From Microvirga flocculans ATCC BAA-817 (GTDB taxonomy: Bacteria > Pseudomonadota > Alphaproteobacteria > Rhizobiales > Beijerinckiaceae), in the NCBI RefSeq assembly GCF_000518665.1, contig NZ_KI912469.1, positions 3,376 through 67,375 of the forward strand: a stretch of 64,000 bases of DNA, written 5' to 3'. Below the pieces are notes generated by a model. That model saw nothing but the letters and a program-made list of their open reading frames with translations, did not search any database and was not told the origin of the DNA. This document shows positions 8,903 to 17,843 of the stretch, piece after piece; position 1 is the first letter of the stretch, and each line of letters begins with the position of its first letter. Both the position numbers and the translations under genes were made by a program.

Positions 8903-11233
8903 ATGAACGCAAACGCCAAGCCGACGGTGGAAACGGAGACGCTCCGCCATGTCCGCCAGCCGCTGCCGCACGATTCCGGCTTCAAGCACGTCCAAGGATC
9001 TGCGCAGTATATCGACGATATCCGTGAGCCCGAAGGCACGCTTCACGTGGCCATCGGCCAGTCTCCGAAAGCGCGCGGCCGCCTCATCTCCCTCGATGTC
9101 TCCGCCGTGCGCGCCGTGCCCGGCGTCGTGGCGGTGCTGACAGCCGCCGACATTCCTGGCAAGAACGACGTGTCTCCCGCCTTCGGGGACGATCCGCTCT
9201 TCGTCGAGAACGAAGTCAGCTTCCTGGGGCAGGCGCTCTTCGCGGTGGTCGCCACGGATCGCGACGTGGCGCGCCGCGCCGCGCGAATGGCGGTCGTGGA
9301 GATCGAGGCCGAGACGCCCAGCATCACCGTCGAGGATGCGCTGGAGCGCTCGGAAACGGTGCTGCCCGATTATGCGTACGGCCGTGGCGATCCGCAGGCC
9401 GCCATCGCGCAGGCGCCGAAGAAACTGGAAGGGCAGTTTCGTGTCGGCGGGCAGGAGCACTTCTATCTCGAAGGGCAGATCGCCCTGGCGATCCCGGGCG
9501 AGGACGGGGACATCCATGTCTATTCCTCGACTCAGCATCCCACGGAGGTGCAGCATGTGGTCGCCCGCGTGCTCGACATTCCCGATGCCTACGTGACCTG
9601 CGAGACCCGCCGCATGGGCGGCGGCTTCGGCGGCAAGGAGAGCCAGGCGACGCAATGGGCCGTGACCGCGGCGCTCGCCGCGCGCGTGACGGGCAGACCC
9701 TGCAAGCTGCGCCTCGACCGCGACGACGACTTCATCCTCACCGGCAAGCGGCACGATTTCCGCTGCGACTGGGCGGTGGGCTTCGACGACGAAGGCCGCA
9801 TCCAGGGCTACGCCATCGATCTTCTCGCCCGCTGCGGCTATTCGGCGGATCTCTCCGGCGGCGTGGTGGACCGGGCCATGTTCCACGCGGACAACGCCTA
9901 TTGGATGCCTGCCGTCCGCATCGCCTCGAAACGGTTGAAGACCAATACGGTGTCGAACACCGCCTTCCGCGGTTTCGGCGGCCCGCAGGGCATGCTCGCG
10001 GTCGAGCACGTGATGGACCGGATCGCCTGGGCGACGGGGCGCGATCCGCTCGACGTGCGCTATGCCAATTTCTACCGGCCGGGAGAGAACCTCACGCCCT
10101 ACGGCATGGAGGTCGAGGAAACCGACACGCTTCTCAATCTCGTGCGCACGCTCGAGGAAACCGCGAACTACCGCGCGCGCCGCGAGGAGATTGCGGCCTT
10201 CAACGCCTCCTCGCCGATCATGAAGCGCGGCCTTGCGCTGACCCCCGTGAAGTTCGGCATCAGCTTCACGCTCACGCATATGAACCAGGCCGGAGCGCTG
10301 GTGCATGTGTACCAGGACGGTTCCGTGCATCTGAACCACGGCGGCACCGAGATGGGGCAGGGGCTCTACATCAAGGTAGCGCAGGTGGTTGCCGAGGAGT
10401 TCGGCATCGCCATGGAGCGTGTGCGCATCACCGCGACCACGACCGCTAAGGTGCCGAACACGTCGCCGACGGCAGCGTCCTCCGGCTCCGATCTCAACGG
10501 CATGGCGGCGAAGATCGCGGCGGGTGCGATCAGGAAGCGGATGACGGCTTACGCGTCAGAGGCCTATGGCGTCCCGGAGGAGCAGATCGTATTTCGTGAC
10601 GATCGCGTGTTCATCGGCAACGAAAGCGTCTCTTTCGACGAGCTTGTGAAGAAATGTATCTTCGCCCGCGTTCAGCTTTCGGAGGCCGGGCATTACAAGA
10701 CGCCGAAGATCACCTGGGACCGCGAGAAGGCGACGGGACGGCCCTTCTTCTACTTCGCCTACGGCGCTGCGTGCTCGGAAGTCATCGTCGACACGCTCAC
10801 TGGCGAGAACCGTTTGCTGCGCGCCGACATCCTTCACGATGTCGGACGCTCCTTGAACCCGGCCATCGATGTCGGCCAGATCGAGGGCGGCTTCGTGCAG
10901 GGTATGGGCTGGCTCACCACGGAGGAGCTTGTTTTCGGCAAGGACGGACGCCTGCTCACGCACGCGCCTTCCACCTACAAGATCCCGGTCGCCTCCGACG
11001 TGCCCGCCGCCTTCAACGTGGCGCTCTATCCCAATGCCAACCGCGAGGAGACGGTCTACCGCTCCAAGGCCGTGGGCGAGCCGCCGATCATGCTCGCGAA
11101 CAGCGTGTTCTGCGCGCTGGCCGATGCGATCCATGCGCTCGATCCGTCGAAGCCCGTGCCGCTCAACGCCCCCGCGACGCCCGAGGCCATCTTGCGCGCC
11201 TGCGAAGCGCTTCGTGGGAGGCCGATGGGGTGA
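8903..11233 (+). CDS. xdhB: Xanthine dehydrogenase molybdenum-binding subunit
   Basis: The 776-residue catalytic subunit that binds the molybdopterin cofactor. Family motifs include the cofactor loops GGGFGGKESQ and TAFRGFGGPQGM, and the C-terminal KAVGEPPIMLA, whose glutamate is the catalytic base in known enzymes. The ATG at 8903 (MNANAKPTVETETL) directly follows the xdhA stop. An upstream in-frame ATG would overlap xdhA by 50 bp and looks wrong. The 3' end overlaps xdhC by 4 bp, a sign of translational coupling. It needs a mature Mo cofactor: moaA is in the window at 25 kb. Confidence 0.95.
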   Translation: MNANAKPTVETETLRHVRQPLPHDSGFKHVQGSAQYIDDIREPEGTLHVAIGQSPKARGRLISLDVSAVRAVPGVVAVLTAADIPGKNDVSPAFGDDPLFVENEVSFLGQALFAVVATDRDVARRAARMAVVEIEAETPSITVEDALERSETVLPDYAYGRGDPQAAIAQAPKKLEGQFRVGGQEHFYLEGQIALAIPGEDGDIHVYSSTQHPTEVQHVVARVLDIPDAYVTCETRRMGGGFGGKESQATQWAVTAALAARVTGRPCKLRLDRDDDFILTGKRHDFRCDWAVGFDDEGRIQGYAIDLLARCGYSADLSGGVVDRAMFHADNAYWMPAVRIASKRLKTNTVSNTAFRGFGGPQGMLAVEHVMDRIAWATGRDPLDVRYANFYRPGENLTPYGMEVEETDTLLNLVRTLEETANYRARREEIAAFNASSPIMKRGLALTPVKFGISFTLTHMNQAGALVHVYQDGSVHLNHGGTEMGQGLYIKVAQVVAEEFGIAMERVRITATTTAKVPNTSPTAASSGSDLNGMAAKIAAGAIRKRMTAYASEAYGVPEEQIVFRDDRVFIGNESVSFDELVKKCIFARVQLSEAGHYKTPKITWDREKATGRPFFYFAYGAACSEVIVDTLTGENRLLRADILHDVGRSLNPAIDVGQIEGGFVQGMGWLTTEELVFGKDGRLLTHAPSTYKIPVASDVPAAFNVALYPNANREETVYRSKAVGEPPIMLANSVFCALADAIHALDPSKPVPLNAPATPEAILRACEALRGRPMG

Positions 11234-12195
11234 GGGTCTGGCGCCAACTCACCGATTTCATAGCGCGGCACGGCAGCGCCGCCCTCATCACCGTGCATGA
11301 CGTGAAAGGTTCCGCTCCCCGTGAGGCCGGCGCGCATATGGTCGTGCGTCCCGACGGCGCGTTCCATGGCACCATCGGCGGCGGCCAGCTCGAATTCCGT
11401 ATGCTCGATATCGCCCGGGAGATGCTGGATTCAGGGCTCAGGCCCGCGCGGATCGTCGATCAGGCGCTCGGGCCGGATCTCGGCCAGTGCTGCGGCGGGC
11501 GCGTGAAGATCCTGATCGAGACCTTCGACCGGCGCGACATGGAGGCGCTCGCCCCGCTCGTCGAGGCGGAGGCGGCGGGCGGCTTGTTCGAGGTCGAGTG
11601 CCGCCTTGAGGAGGGCCGCGTGAAACGCGAGTTCTCCTCGGCCGTCGGCGACGACCGCTGGACCGGCTGGCGCGAAACCCATGGCGAGCGGCTCACGCCC
11701 GTTCTTCTCTTCGGGGCGGGCCATGTGGCCCGCGCGCTCGTGCTGGCGCTGGCTCCGCTGCCCTTCGCCGTCCGATGGCTCGACGACCGGGAGGGCGCCT
11801 TTCCGTCCCACATCCCCTCGAATGCGCATGCGGTGCGCCTGTGGGATCCCGAGGCCGAGATCGCCGCGGCGGACCCCGGTTCCTTCGTCCTCGTCATGAC
11901 CCACGATCATCCCCTCGACATGGCGATCACGGCGGCGGCCCTGAAGCGGGATTTTCCTTATGTGGGCCTCATCGGCAGCGCCACGAAGCGGGCGCGGTTC
12001 GAGAAACGGTTCCGGGAGACGGGGGTGGACGAGGCGAGAATCCGCGCTCTCGTGTGCCCCATCGGGATCCCCGGCATCGCGGACAAGGACCCGGCGGTCA
12101 TCGCCGCTTCCGTGACCGCGCAGTTGCTGCAGCTCCGCGAACGGGCCTCCCTCGGCCGAAACCTCTCGCCTCCCGCCGATACAAACGATACATAA
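11230..12195 (+). CDS. xdhC: XdhC, molybdenum cofactor insertion chaperone
   Basis: A 321-residue accessory protein that, in Rhodobacter, binds Mo cofactor, promotes its sulfuration and delivers it to XdhB. It has the N-terminal XdhC/CoxI region (LITVHDVKGSAPREAGAHM, then GGGQLEFRML) and the C-terminal Rossmann-like region (LFGAGHVARALVLAL; VGLIGSATKRARFEKRF). The start is the GTG at 11230, which overlaps the xdhB stop (GTGA). No earlier start is credible because the frame then runs inside xdhB. The deaminase gene follows after 6 bp, so the four genes look like one operon. Confidence 0.93.
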   Translation: MRVWRQLTDFIARHGSAALITVHDVKGSAPREAGAHMVVRPDGAFHGTIGGGQLEFRMLDIAREMLDSGLRPARIVDQALGPDLGQCCGGRVKILIETFDRRDMEALAPLVEAEAAGGLFEVECRLEEGRVKREFSSAVGDDRWTGWRETHGERLTPVLLFGAGHVARALVLALAPLPFAVRWLDDREGAFPSHIPSNAHAVRLWDPEAEIAAADPGSFVLVMTHDHPLDMAITAAALKRDFPYVGLIGSATKRARFEKRFRETGVDEARIRALVCPIGIPGIADKDPAVIAASVTAQLLQLRERASLGRNLSPPADTNDT

Positions 12196-12201
12196 GCACC
12201 C

Positions 12202-12687
12202 ATGAGCACAGTGAAGACCGAAGATCAGCGCCATCTGGCGCGCGCCATCGAATTGTCCCGCCTTCATATGGAGCAGGGGGCCGGGGGGCCGTTCGGCGCC
12301 GTGATCGTGCGCGACGGCCAGGTTCTGGCCGAGGGCTGGAACCAGGTGACCTCGTCCAACGACCCTACGGCCCATGCCGAGGTCACGGCGATCCGGCGCG
12401 CCTGCCAGGCCGTCGGCGACTTCTCCCTGGAGGGCGCGACCCTCTATACGAGCTGCGAGCCGTGCCCCATGTGCCTGTCCTCCGCCTATTGGGCGCGGGT
12501 GGGGCGCATCGTCTTCGCCAATACCCGCCAGGATGCGGCGCAGATCGGGTTCGACGACAGCCTGATCTATGACGAAATCCCCAAGCCCATCTCCGAGCGG
12601 ATCATCCCCATGGACCACCTGCCGAGCCTGGAGGCCAAGGCCGTGTTCGATGCCTGGGCGGACAAGGACGACAAGATCGCGTATTAA
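12202..12687 (+). CDS. guaD: Guanine deaminase, cytidine-deaminase fold
   Basis: A 161-residue zinc deaminase. The zinc and catalytic motifs HAEVTAIR and TSCEPCPMCLSSAYWARV are present. Its length and the C-terminal part (DDSLIYDEIPKPISERIIPM) match the Bacillus-type guanine deaminase rather than the tRNA adenosine deaminase TadA. Guanine to xanthine is the step just before xanthine dehydrogenase, and the gene starts 6 bp after xdhC. Context and sequence therefore agree on a role in purine breakdown. Activity on other purines cannot be excluded. Confidence 0.88.
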   Translation: MSTVKTEDQRHLARAIELSRLHMEQGAGGPFGAVIVRDGQVLAEGWNQVTSSNDPTAHAEVTAIRRACQAVGDFSLEGATLYTSCEPCPMCLSSAYWARVGRIVFANTRQDAAQIGFDDSLIYDEIPKPISERIIPMDHLPSLEAKAVFDAWADKDDKIAY

Positions 12688-12761
12688 TGCGCAGGCCGGG
12701 ATAGCCTTGCCCGGCCGCGCTTCCTATCTGAGCTTCATCCGATCACAGACCGAGACCGCCC

Positions 12762-13361
12762 ATGCCCCGCGTCACCACCATCGTCCGCAAGCCCGCCGTG
12801 AAGGCCGACCGCGTCGTCGACACCATCACCCTCGACCATGCGGCCCGCAGCCGCCGCCAGGGCGCGCTTCAAGGCGAGGGCGGAACGGAGATCCTGCTCG
12901 ATCTCGACATGGAAACCACCATCAACGACGGCGATGCCCTGCGGCTCGAGGACGGGCGGCTCGTCCAGGTGAAGGCCAAGCCTGAATCCCTGCTGGAGGT
13001 GAGGGCCGAGAACCCCCTTCGCCTCACGCGCCTCGCCTGGCATCTCGGCAGCAACCACGGCCTCGCCGAGATCGCGGGCGATGCTCTCTATATCGAAAAC
13101 AATCCCGCCCTGGCGGAGCTGGCGCGCGGGCAGGGCTGCACCGTCACCCCCGTGGAGCGCCCCTTCCGGCCCGAGCGCAGCGCCCATGTCTGCGATCACG
13201 ACCACGGGCACCATCATGGTCATGACCACGCGCACGGCCATGATCACGCGCACGCCCACGGCCACGATCATGCCCATGAGCACAAGCACGATCATCACCA
13301 CCATGAGCATGGCTCGGGCTGCGGTTGCGGCCATCATCATGGGCACAAGCACGGTCATTGA
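12762..13361 (+). CDS. ureE: Urease accessory protein UreE with long histidine-rich tail
   Basis: A nickel metallochaperone that hands Ni2+ to the urease assembly complex. The N-terminal peptide-binding-like domain (LDLDMETTINDGDALRLEDG) and the metal-binding domain with HLGSNHGLAEI are typical. The last roughly 58 residues hold about 29 histidines in HDHGHHHGHDH-type runs plus a GCGCG pair. This makes the protein 199 residues, against about 150-170 for many UreE. No urease structural gene or other ure accessory gene lies in the window, so this copy is apart from them. It sits 75 bp after guanine deaminase, at the nitrogen-releasing end of purine catabolism. Confidence 0.93.
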   Translation: MPRVTTIVRKPAVKADRVVDTITLDHAARSRRQGALQGEGGTEILLDLDMETTINDGDALRLEDGRLVQVKAKPESLLEVRAENPLRLTRLAWHLGSNHGLAEIAGDALYIENNPALAELARGQGCTVTPVERPFRPERSAHVCDHDHGHHHGHDHAHGHDHAHAHGHDHAHEHKHDHHHHEHGSGCGCGHHHGHKHGH

Positions 13362-13391
13362 CCGGGCCCGGCGCCCGACCGCCCGACAAGC

Positions 13392-13862
13392 ATGTCCAAG
13401 ACCACCCGCGCAACCCAGGCCCTGCAGCAGGCCGGCGTGACCTTCACGGTTCACGCCTATGAGTACGATCCGAATGCGGAGCGCATCGGCCTGCAGGCGG
13501 CGGAGGCCATGGGGGCCGATCCGTCGAGCGTGCTCAAGACGCTGATGGTGCTGGTTGACAACAAGCCGGCCTGCGTGATCCTGCCCTCCGACCAGGAAGT
13601 GAACCTGAAGAAGCTTGCCGCCGCTCTCGGCGGCAAGGCCGCCCAGATGATGAAGCCTGCGGACGCGGAGCGCATCACCGGCTACCACGTCGGCGGCATC
13701 AGTCCCTTCGGCCAGAAGAAGCGCGTGCCCACCGTGCTGGAGCAATCGGCCTTTGCTCATGGTGAGGTCTTCATGAACGGCGGCCAGCGCGGCCTGCAGG
13801 TGAAGCTCGATCCCCGCGCAGCGGCCGAGGTTCTGGGCGCGAAGGTGGCGGGGGTGATTTGA
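13392..13862 (+). CDS. ybaK: Cys-tRNA(Pro)/Cys-tRNA(Cys) deacylase YbaK
   Basis: A 156-residue YbaK/ProX-fold protein. The family removes cysteine mischarged on tRNA-Pro. It begins MSKTTRATQALQQAGVTFTV and has the substrate-loop lysine in SSVLKTLMVLVD. GGISPFGQKKRVPTVL and the C-terminal NGGQRGLQVKLDP are standard family blocks. It lies 30 bp after ureE on the same strand and may be cotranscribed, though no functional link is evident. Confidence 0.92.
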   Translation: MSKTTRATQALQQAGVTFTVHAYEYDPNAERIGLQAAEAMGADPSSVLKTLMVLVDNKPACVILPSDQEVNLKKLAAALGGKAAQMMKPADAERITGYHVGGISPFGQKKRVPTVLEQSAFAHGEVFMNGGQRGLQVKLDPRAAAEVLGAKVAGVI

Positions 13863-13972
13863 GGGGCGTGCTCTACACCTCCGCTGGCTTGCCCACGCCG
13901 ATTTGCCTTGAACCCGCCATCCCCATATGAAAGGGCCTGTTCCCGAGCGCCCGACCACTTGCTTTGCTTGAG

Positions 13973-14977
13973 ATGACCCAGAAATTCTTCACCGTAGCCC
14001 CCATGATGGACTGGACGGACCGGCATTGCCGGTCGTTCCATCGCGTCATGTCGCGCCGGGCACGGCTCTATACGGAGATGGTCACCACGGGGGCGGTCAT
14101 CCATGGGCCGCGGGAGCGGCTCCTCGGCTTTTCGGAGGCGGAGCATCCGGTGGCGGTGCAGCTCGGCGGGTCCGATCCGAAGGAGCTGGCGGAGGCCGCC
14201 CGGATCTGCGCCGATTTCGGCTATGACGAGGTCAATCTGAACGTGGGCTGCCCCTCGGACCGGGTGCAGAACGGCCGCTTCGGGGCCTGCCTGATGCAGG
14301 AGCCGGTGCTCGTGGGCGAATGCGTGGCCGCCATGAAGGCCGCCGTTTCGCTTCCCGTCACGGTGAAGTGCCGCATCGGCGTGGACGATCAGGATACAGA
14401 AGAGGCGTTGAACCGGCTCACCGATTGCGTGGTCGACGCCGGTTGCGACGAGCTGACGGTCCATGCCCGCAAGGCCTGGCTGAAGGGCCTCTCGCCCAAG
14501 GAGAACCGGGACATTCCGCCGCTGGATTACGACCGCGTCTATCGCCTGAAGCGGGCGCGTCCGGATCTGCCCGTCGCCATCAACGGCGGCATCAGGACCT
14601 GGGCCGAGATCCATGACCACCTGAAGCACGTGGACGGCGTGATGCTCGGCCGCATCGCCTATCACGAGCCGGAAATTCTGCTCGCCGTCGACCGCGAGCT
14701 TTACGGCGAGGAGCCGCCGGTCGCCGATGGGTTCGAGGCGGTGGAGGCTTACGAGCCCTACATTGCCGCGCAGCTGGAAAAGGGCGAGCGCCTGAGCAAC
14801 ATCACCCGTCACATGCTCGGCCTCTTCACGGGCCGCCCCGGCGCGCGCGCCTATCGCCGCCATCTGGCCACCGAGGCCGTCAAGCCTGGAGCGAACCTGC
14901 AGACCCTGCGCGACGCGGTGGCGCATGTGTCGCGGGAGATGGCGCTGATGGAGGCGAGACTCAGCGCGGCTGAATGA
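13973..14977 (+). CDS. dusA: tRNA-dihydrouridine(20/20a) synthase
   Basis: A flavin-dependent reductase that makes dihydrouridine in the D loop of tRNA. The FMN-barrel start FFTVAPMMDWTDRHCR, the catalytic-cysteine segment NLNVGCPSDRVQNGRFGACLM and the helix-domain text NITRHMLGLFTGRPGARAYRRHL identify the DusA subfamily. The ATG at 13973 is chosen over a TTG 9 bp upstream. The 334-residue length is normal. The gene converges with the aspartic protease gene, leaving only 9 bp between the stops. Confidence 0.95.
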   Translation: MTQKFFTVAPMMDWTDRHCRSFHRVMSRRARLYTEMVTTGAVIHGPRERLLGFSEAEHPVAVQLGGSDPKELAEAARICADFGYDEVNLNVGCPSDRVQNGRFGACLMQEPVLVGECVAAMKAAVSLPVTVKCRIGVDDQDTEEALNRLTDCVVDAGCDELTVHARKAWLKGLSPKENRDIPPLDYDRVYRLKRARPDLPVAINGGIRTWAEIHDHLKHVDGVMLGRIAYHEPEILLAVDRELYGEEPPVADGFEAVEAYEPYIAAQLEKGERLSNITRHMLGLFTGRPGARAYRRHLATEAVKPGANLQTLRDAVAHVSREMALMEARLSAAE

Positions 14978-14986
14978 GACCGGGGC

Positions 14987-15694
14987 TTACCCTGCGCCTT
15001 CCTTGCCCCGCAGGATCAGCCGGTTGCCGCGAACCTCGTAGGATCCCAGCCGTTCGAGAAACGTCATCCCGAGCAGGTTGGCGTGGAGCACGCCCGCGCG
15101 GGCGATGAGGGCGGGCACGTTGCGCTCCGTGATCGGGCCGACGGTCAGGCGCTCGATGATGACGGGCGCGGCCAGAGCCGCGCCGTTGGCGGTGGAGACG
15201 GGGATGGAATAGTCCAGCGCCTCCGGCACGAAGCCGAGCGCGGCAGCGTTTTCCGCGCGCAGGACCACGGTGCTCGCACCCGTGTCGAAGATGAAGCGGG
15301 TCTCATGCCCGTTCACCGTGCCCTGGAGCACGAAGCTGCCGTCCGTCCTGCGGGCGGCCACCACCCCGCCATCCGGCGTGACCACGGTGCGACCGCCCGC
15401 GATGTCGCCGATGGCGCGGTCGAGAACCGCCTGAAACTCGCTGCGGGAGGCATAGACGACGAGCAGCGCCACGAGCACGCCGCCGCTCACGGCCAGCGCC
15501 TGCACGCCATGGGTCCAGTGTCGGACGAACCCTTCGACGATGGCGGCGGCCATGATGAGGCCGATCCCGCCGAGACCCACGAGCCCTGCGATTTCGAGGG
15601 TGGAGAACCCGCCGCCGGCGTCCTCGGCGAAAAGCCCCACCAGCAGGGCGGCGATCAGAAGGATCAGGCCTGCGCCGCGGATGCCGGGCATCAC
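14987..15694 (-). CDS. Membrane-anchored retropepsin-like aspartic protease
   Basis: A 235-residue protein of the TIGR02281/clan AA family. The N-terminus has three hydrophobic segments (about residues 8-22, 31-50 and 68-85). A single retropepsin-like domain follows, with the catalytic DTGAS in TRFIFDTGASTVVL. The second family block LLGMTFLERLGSYEVRGNRLIL is also present. A single active-site motif implies it works as a dimer. Substrates of the family are largely unknown. Its start overlaps the DUF1289 stop by 4 bp (ATGA), so the two are translationally coupled, a common arrangement in Rhizobiales. Confidence 0.88.
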   Translation of the reverse strand: MMPGIRGAGLILLIAALLVGLFAEDAGGGFSTLEIAGLVGLGGIGLIMAAAIVEGFVRHWTHGVQALAVSGGVLVALLVVYASRSEFQAVLDRAIGDIAGGRTVVTPDGGVVAARRTDGSFVLQGTVNGHETRFIFDTGASTVVLRAENAAALGFVPEALDYSIPVSTANGAALAAPVIIERLTVGPITERNVPALIARAGVLHANLLGMTFLERLGSYEVRGNRLILRGKEGAG

Positions 15695-15888
15695 TCCGCC
15701 TTGTCGGGCTCGTGGGTAAAGGCGAGGCGCATGCGCTCCGTGAGCTCCGCCATGATCACCTGGCGCTCCTCCTCGGTCATGCGGTACCAGCGGGTGATCT
15801 CCTCGCGCGTGCGGCCGCAGCCTTCGCAGAGGCCGGTTTCGGCATCGAGGGTGCAGACGCGGATGCAGGGGCTGGAAACGCGGGTCAT
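15691..15888 (-). CDS. DUF1289 family small cysteine protein
   Basis: A 65-residue protein with the four-cysteine pattern SPCIRVCTLD...GLCEGCGRTREEI that defines DUF1289, followed by WYRMTEEERQVIM. The cysteines probably bind a metal or Fe-S cluster. The biochemical role is not established. It is the first gene of a two-gene unit with the downstream aspartic protease and starts 15 bp from the 3' end of cobS, so all three may share a transcript. Confidence 0.9.
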   Translation of the reverse strand: MTRVSSPCIRVCTLDAETGLCEGCGRTREEITRWYRMTEEERQVIMAELTERMRLAFTHEPDKAE

Positions 15889-15903
15889 CTCGTCCTCATG
15901 TCG

Positions 15904-16740
15904 TTACGCTTTGAGGACGGTCAAGAGGCCGATCAGGGCCGCGATCTCCGCCACCTGTTGCGCCGCGCCCGCGATGTCCCCCGTCTGCCCGCCGAGATGA
16001 CGGGCGGCGAAGGAGATAAGGGCGAGGCCCGAAAGCCCCGAGAGCGCCAGCATGAGGGCGATGCCCGAAGGAGGCAGGCCGGCGAGCGAGCCGAGGAGCA
16101 CCGCGAGGGCTCCGGCGATTCCGACGGCCAGCCAGAACGTCTCCCGCGTCGGCTGCCCCACGGCCTGCGACACCCCGTCCCGGCGCGCCGGGGGCAGGAA
16201 GACCAGGGGCATCAGCCCCGCCGTGCGGGACAGAGAGGCGACGATGAGAACCGCCGCCGTCGCGGCCCCCGCGTCGATCCGTGAGGCGATGGCGGCCAGA
16301 GCGCCGATTCGAAGCGCCAGGGAAAGGAACAGCGCCGAAGCGCCGAAGGAGCCGATCCGGCTGTCCCGCATGATGTCCAGGCGCTTCTCCCGGGTCGCGC
16401 CGCCGAAGCTGTCGGCGGTGTCCGCGAGGCCGTCCTCATGGAAGGCGCCCGTCGTCAGCACCATGACGGCGACGGAGAGGGAGGCGGCGAGCCAGGGGCC
16501 GAGATCGAGGAAGAGGGCAAAGCCCAGAGCCGCTGCGGGGAGCAGGCCGAGCAGGAAACCGGCTGCGGGAACCATGCGCACGAGACGGGAAAAATCCGGT
16601 AGCGCATGGGCGTTCTGCTCCCAAGGCAGGGCTGGCAGCGGAAGGCGTGAATAGAAGCGAATGCAATGGGCCAGGTCGATCGCGACTGCCCGCCACGCGC
16701 TCTTTACCGCAGTATCTTCCCGTTCAAATTGCTCCGACAT
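15904..16740 (-). CDS. cobS: Adenosylcobinamide-GDP ribazoletransferase (cobalamin synthase)
   Basis: An integral membrane enzyme that joins adenosylcobinamide-GDP to alpha-ribazole in the last stage of cobalamin assembly. The signature HEDGLADTADSFGG is present, with the family's early motif FYSRLPLP and six or more hydrophobic helices over 278 residues. It is transcribed away from cobT, which supplies the alpha-ribazole phosphate substrate, with 77 bp between the starts. No cobalamin riboswitch could be recognised in that short gap. Confidence 0.95.
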   Translation of the reverse strand: MSEQFEREDTAVKSAWRAVAIDLAHCIRFYSRLPLPALPWEQNAHALPDFSRLVRMVPAAGFLLGLLPAAALGFALFLDLGPWLAASLSVAVMVLTTGAFHEDGLADTADSFGGATREKRLDIMRDSRIGSFGASALFLSLALRIGALAAIASRIDAGAATAAVLIVASLSRTAGLMPLVFLPPARRDGVSQAVGQPTRETFWLAVGIAGALAVLLGSLAGLPPSGIALMLALSGLSGLALISFAARHLGGQTGDIAGAAQQVAEIAALIGLLTVLKA

Positions 16741-16817
16741 GCTTCACCCCGCGTCCATGGGCCGTTATAGGTCACGCCTCTTCGCGTTCTGCAATGCCCC
16801 CTGGGCTGGAGCCCTCC

Positions 16818-17843
16818 ATGTCTGATGCCGTTTCCTCACCTTTCGACGATATCCGCCGCCTGATCACGACCATGCCCGGTCCGGACGAGGCCGCCGTCGA
16901 GGCCGTGCGGATGCGCGACCGGCAGCTGACCAAGCCCGCCGGAAGCCTGGGGCGCCTGGAATGGGTCGCCGAATGGCTCGCCGCCTGGCAGGCCAAGCCC
17001 GTCCCGAGCGTGGACCGTCCGCTCGTCTGCGTCTTCGCAGGCAGCCACGGCGTGACCGCCAAGGGCGTGTCGGCTTTCCCCTCCGAGGTGAACCGGCAGA
17101 TGCTGGAGAACTTCGCGGCGGGCGGGGCGGCCATCAACCAGATCTGCGCGGCCTATGGCCTGGGGTTCAAGGTGTTCGACCTCGCCATCGACATGCCGAC
17201 GGGGGATATCACCGAAGGTGACGCCATGGACGAGAAGGCCTGCGTCGCCACCATGGCCTTCGGCATGGAGGCCATCGCCGGGGGCACGGATCTCCTCGCT
17301 ATCGGCGAGATGGGCATCGGCAACACCACCATCGCGGCGGCGATCTACAAGGCGCTTTACGGCGGCTCCGCCGAGCATTGGGTCGGCCGCGGCACGGGTC
17401 TCGACGACGAGGGCCTCAAGCGCAAGGTCGCGGCGGTGGAGGCGGCCATCGCCCACCACGGCGACAACCTGAAGGACCCGCTCGAGGTGCTGCGCCGCCT
17501 CGGCGGGCGCGAGATCGCCGCCATGGCGGGCGCCATCCTGGCTGCGCGCCTCCAGCGCATTCCGGTGGTGCTCGACGGCTATGTGGCGACCGCCGCCGCC
17601 GCCGTTCTCCACGCCATCCATCCTTCGACCCTCGATCATTGCATCGCCGGCCATCTGAGCGCCGAAGGCGCGCACCAGGACGTGCTGGGCCGCCTGGGCA
17701 AGATCCCGCTCCTCGCCCTCGGCATGCGGCTGGGCGAGGGATCGGGCGCGGCGCTGGCGGCCGGCCTCGTGAAGGCGGCGGCGGCCATCCATCGCGACAT
17801 GGCCACCTTCGGGCAAGCGGGAGTCTCCGAGCGGCTGTCGTGA
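16818..17843 (+). CDS. cobT: Nicotinate-nucleotide--dimethylbenzimidazole phosphoribosyltransferase
   Basis: Transfers phosphoribose from nicotinate mononucleotide to dimethylbenzimidazole, giving alpha-ribazole phosphate. Family blocks KPAGSLGRLE, FAGSHGVTAKGVSAFP and GEMGIGNTTIAAAI are present, and the C-terminal GEGSGAALA contains the glutamate taken as catalytic. The ATG at 16818 (MSDAVSSPFDD) gives 341 residues, near the usual 350. Longer upstream in-frame extension overlaps cobS and is unlikely. The stop codon overlaps the GTG start of the nuclease gene by 4 bp. Confidence 0.95.
   Translation: MSDAVSSPFDDIRRLITTMPGPDEAAVEAVRMRDRQLTKPAGSLGRLEWVAEWLAAWQAKPVPSVDRPLVCVFAGSHGVTAKGVSAFPSEVNRQMLENFAAGGAAINQICAAYGLGFKVFDLAIDMPTGDITEGDAMDEKACVATMAFGMEAIAGGTDLLAIGEMGIGNTTIAAAIYKALYGGSAEHWVGRGTGLDDEGLKRKVAAVEAAIAHHGDNLKDPLEVLRRLGGREIAAMAGAILAARLQRIPVVLDGYVATAAAAVLHAIHPSTLDHCIAGHLSAEGAHQDVLGRLGKIPLLALGMRLGEGSGAALAAGLVKAAAAIHRDMATFGQAGVSERLS

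Noticed and set aside
8813-10339. A 508-codon minus-strand frame opposite xdhB
   Set aside because: xdhB motifs are intact on the plus strand and the antisense product shows no family features.
12202-12687. The zinc deaminase as the tRNA adenosine deaminase TadA
   Set aside because: The C-terminal region and the tight coupling to xdhC fit guanine deaminase. TadA would lack the DDSLIYDEI-type ending.
13192-13358. The CAT/CAC-rich stretch as a DNA repeat element
   Set aside because: It is the coding sequence of the UreE histidine tail in a continuous frame, with the periodicity imposed by HDH and HGH codons.
16741-16817. A cobalamin riboswitch between cobS and cobT
   Set aside because: Only 77 bp lie between the starts, too short for the riboswitch, and no B12-box-like sequence was recognised.
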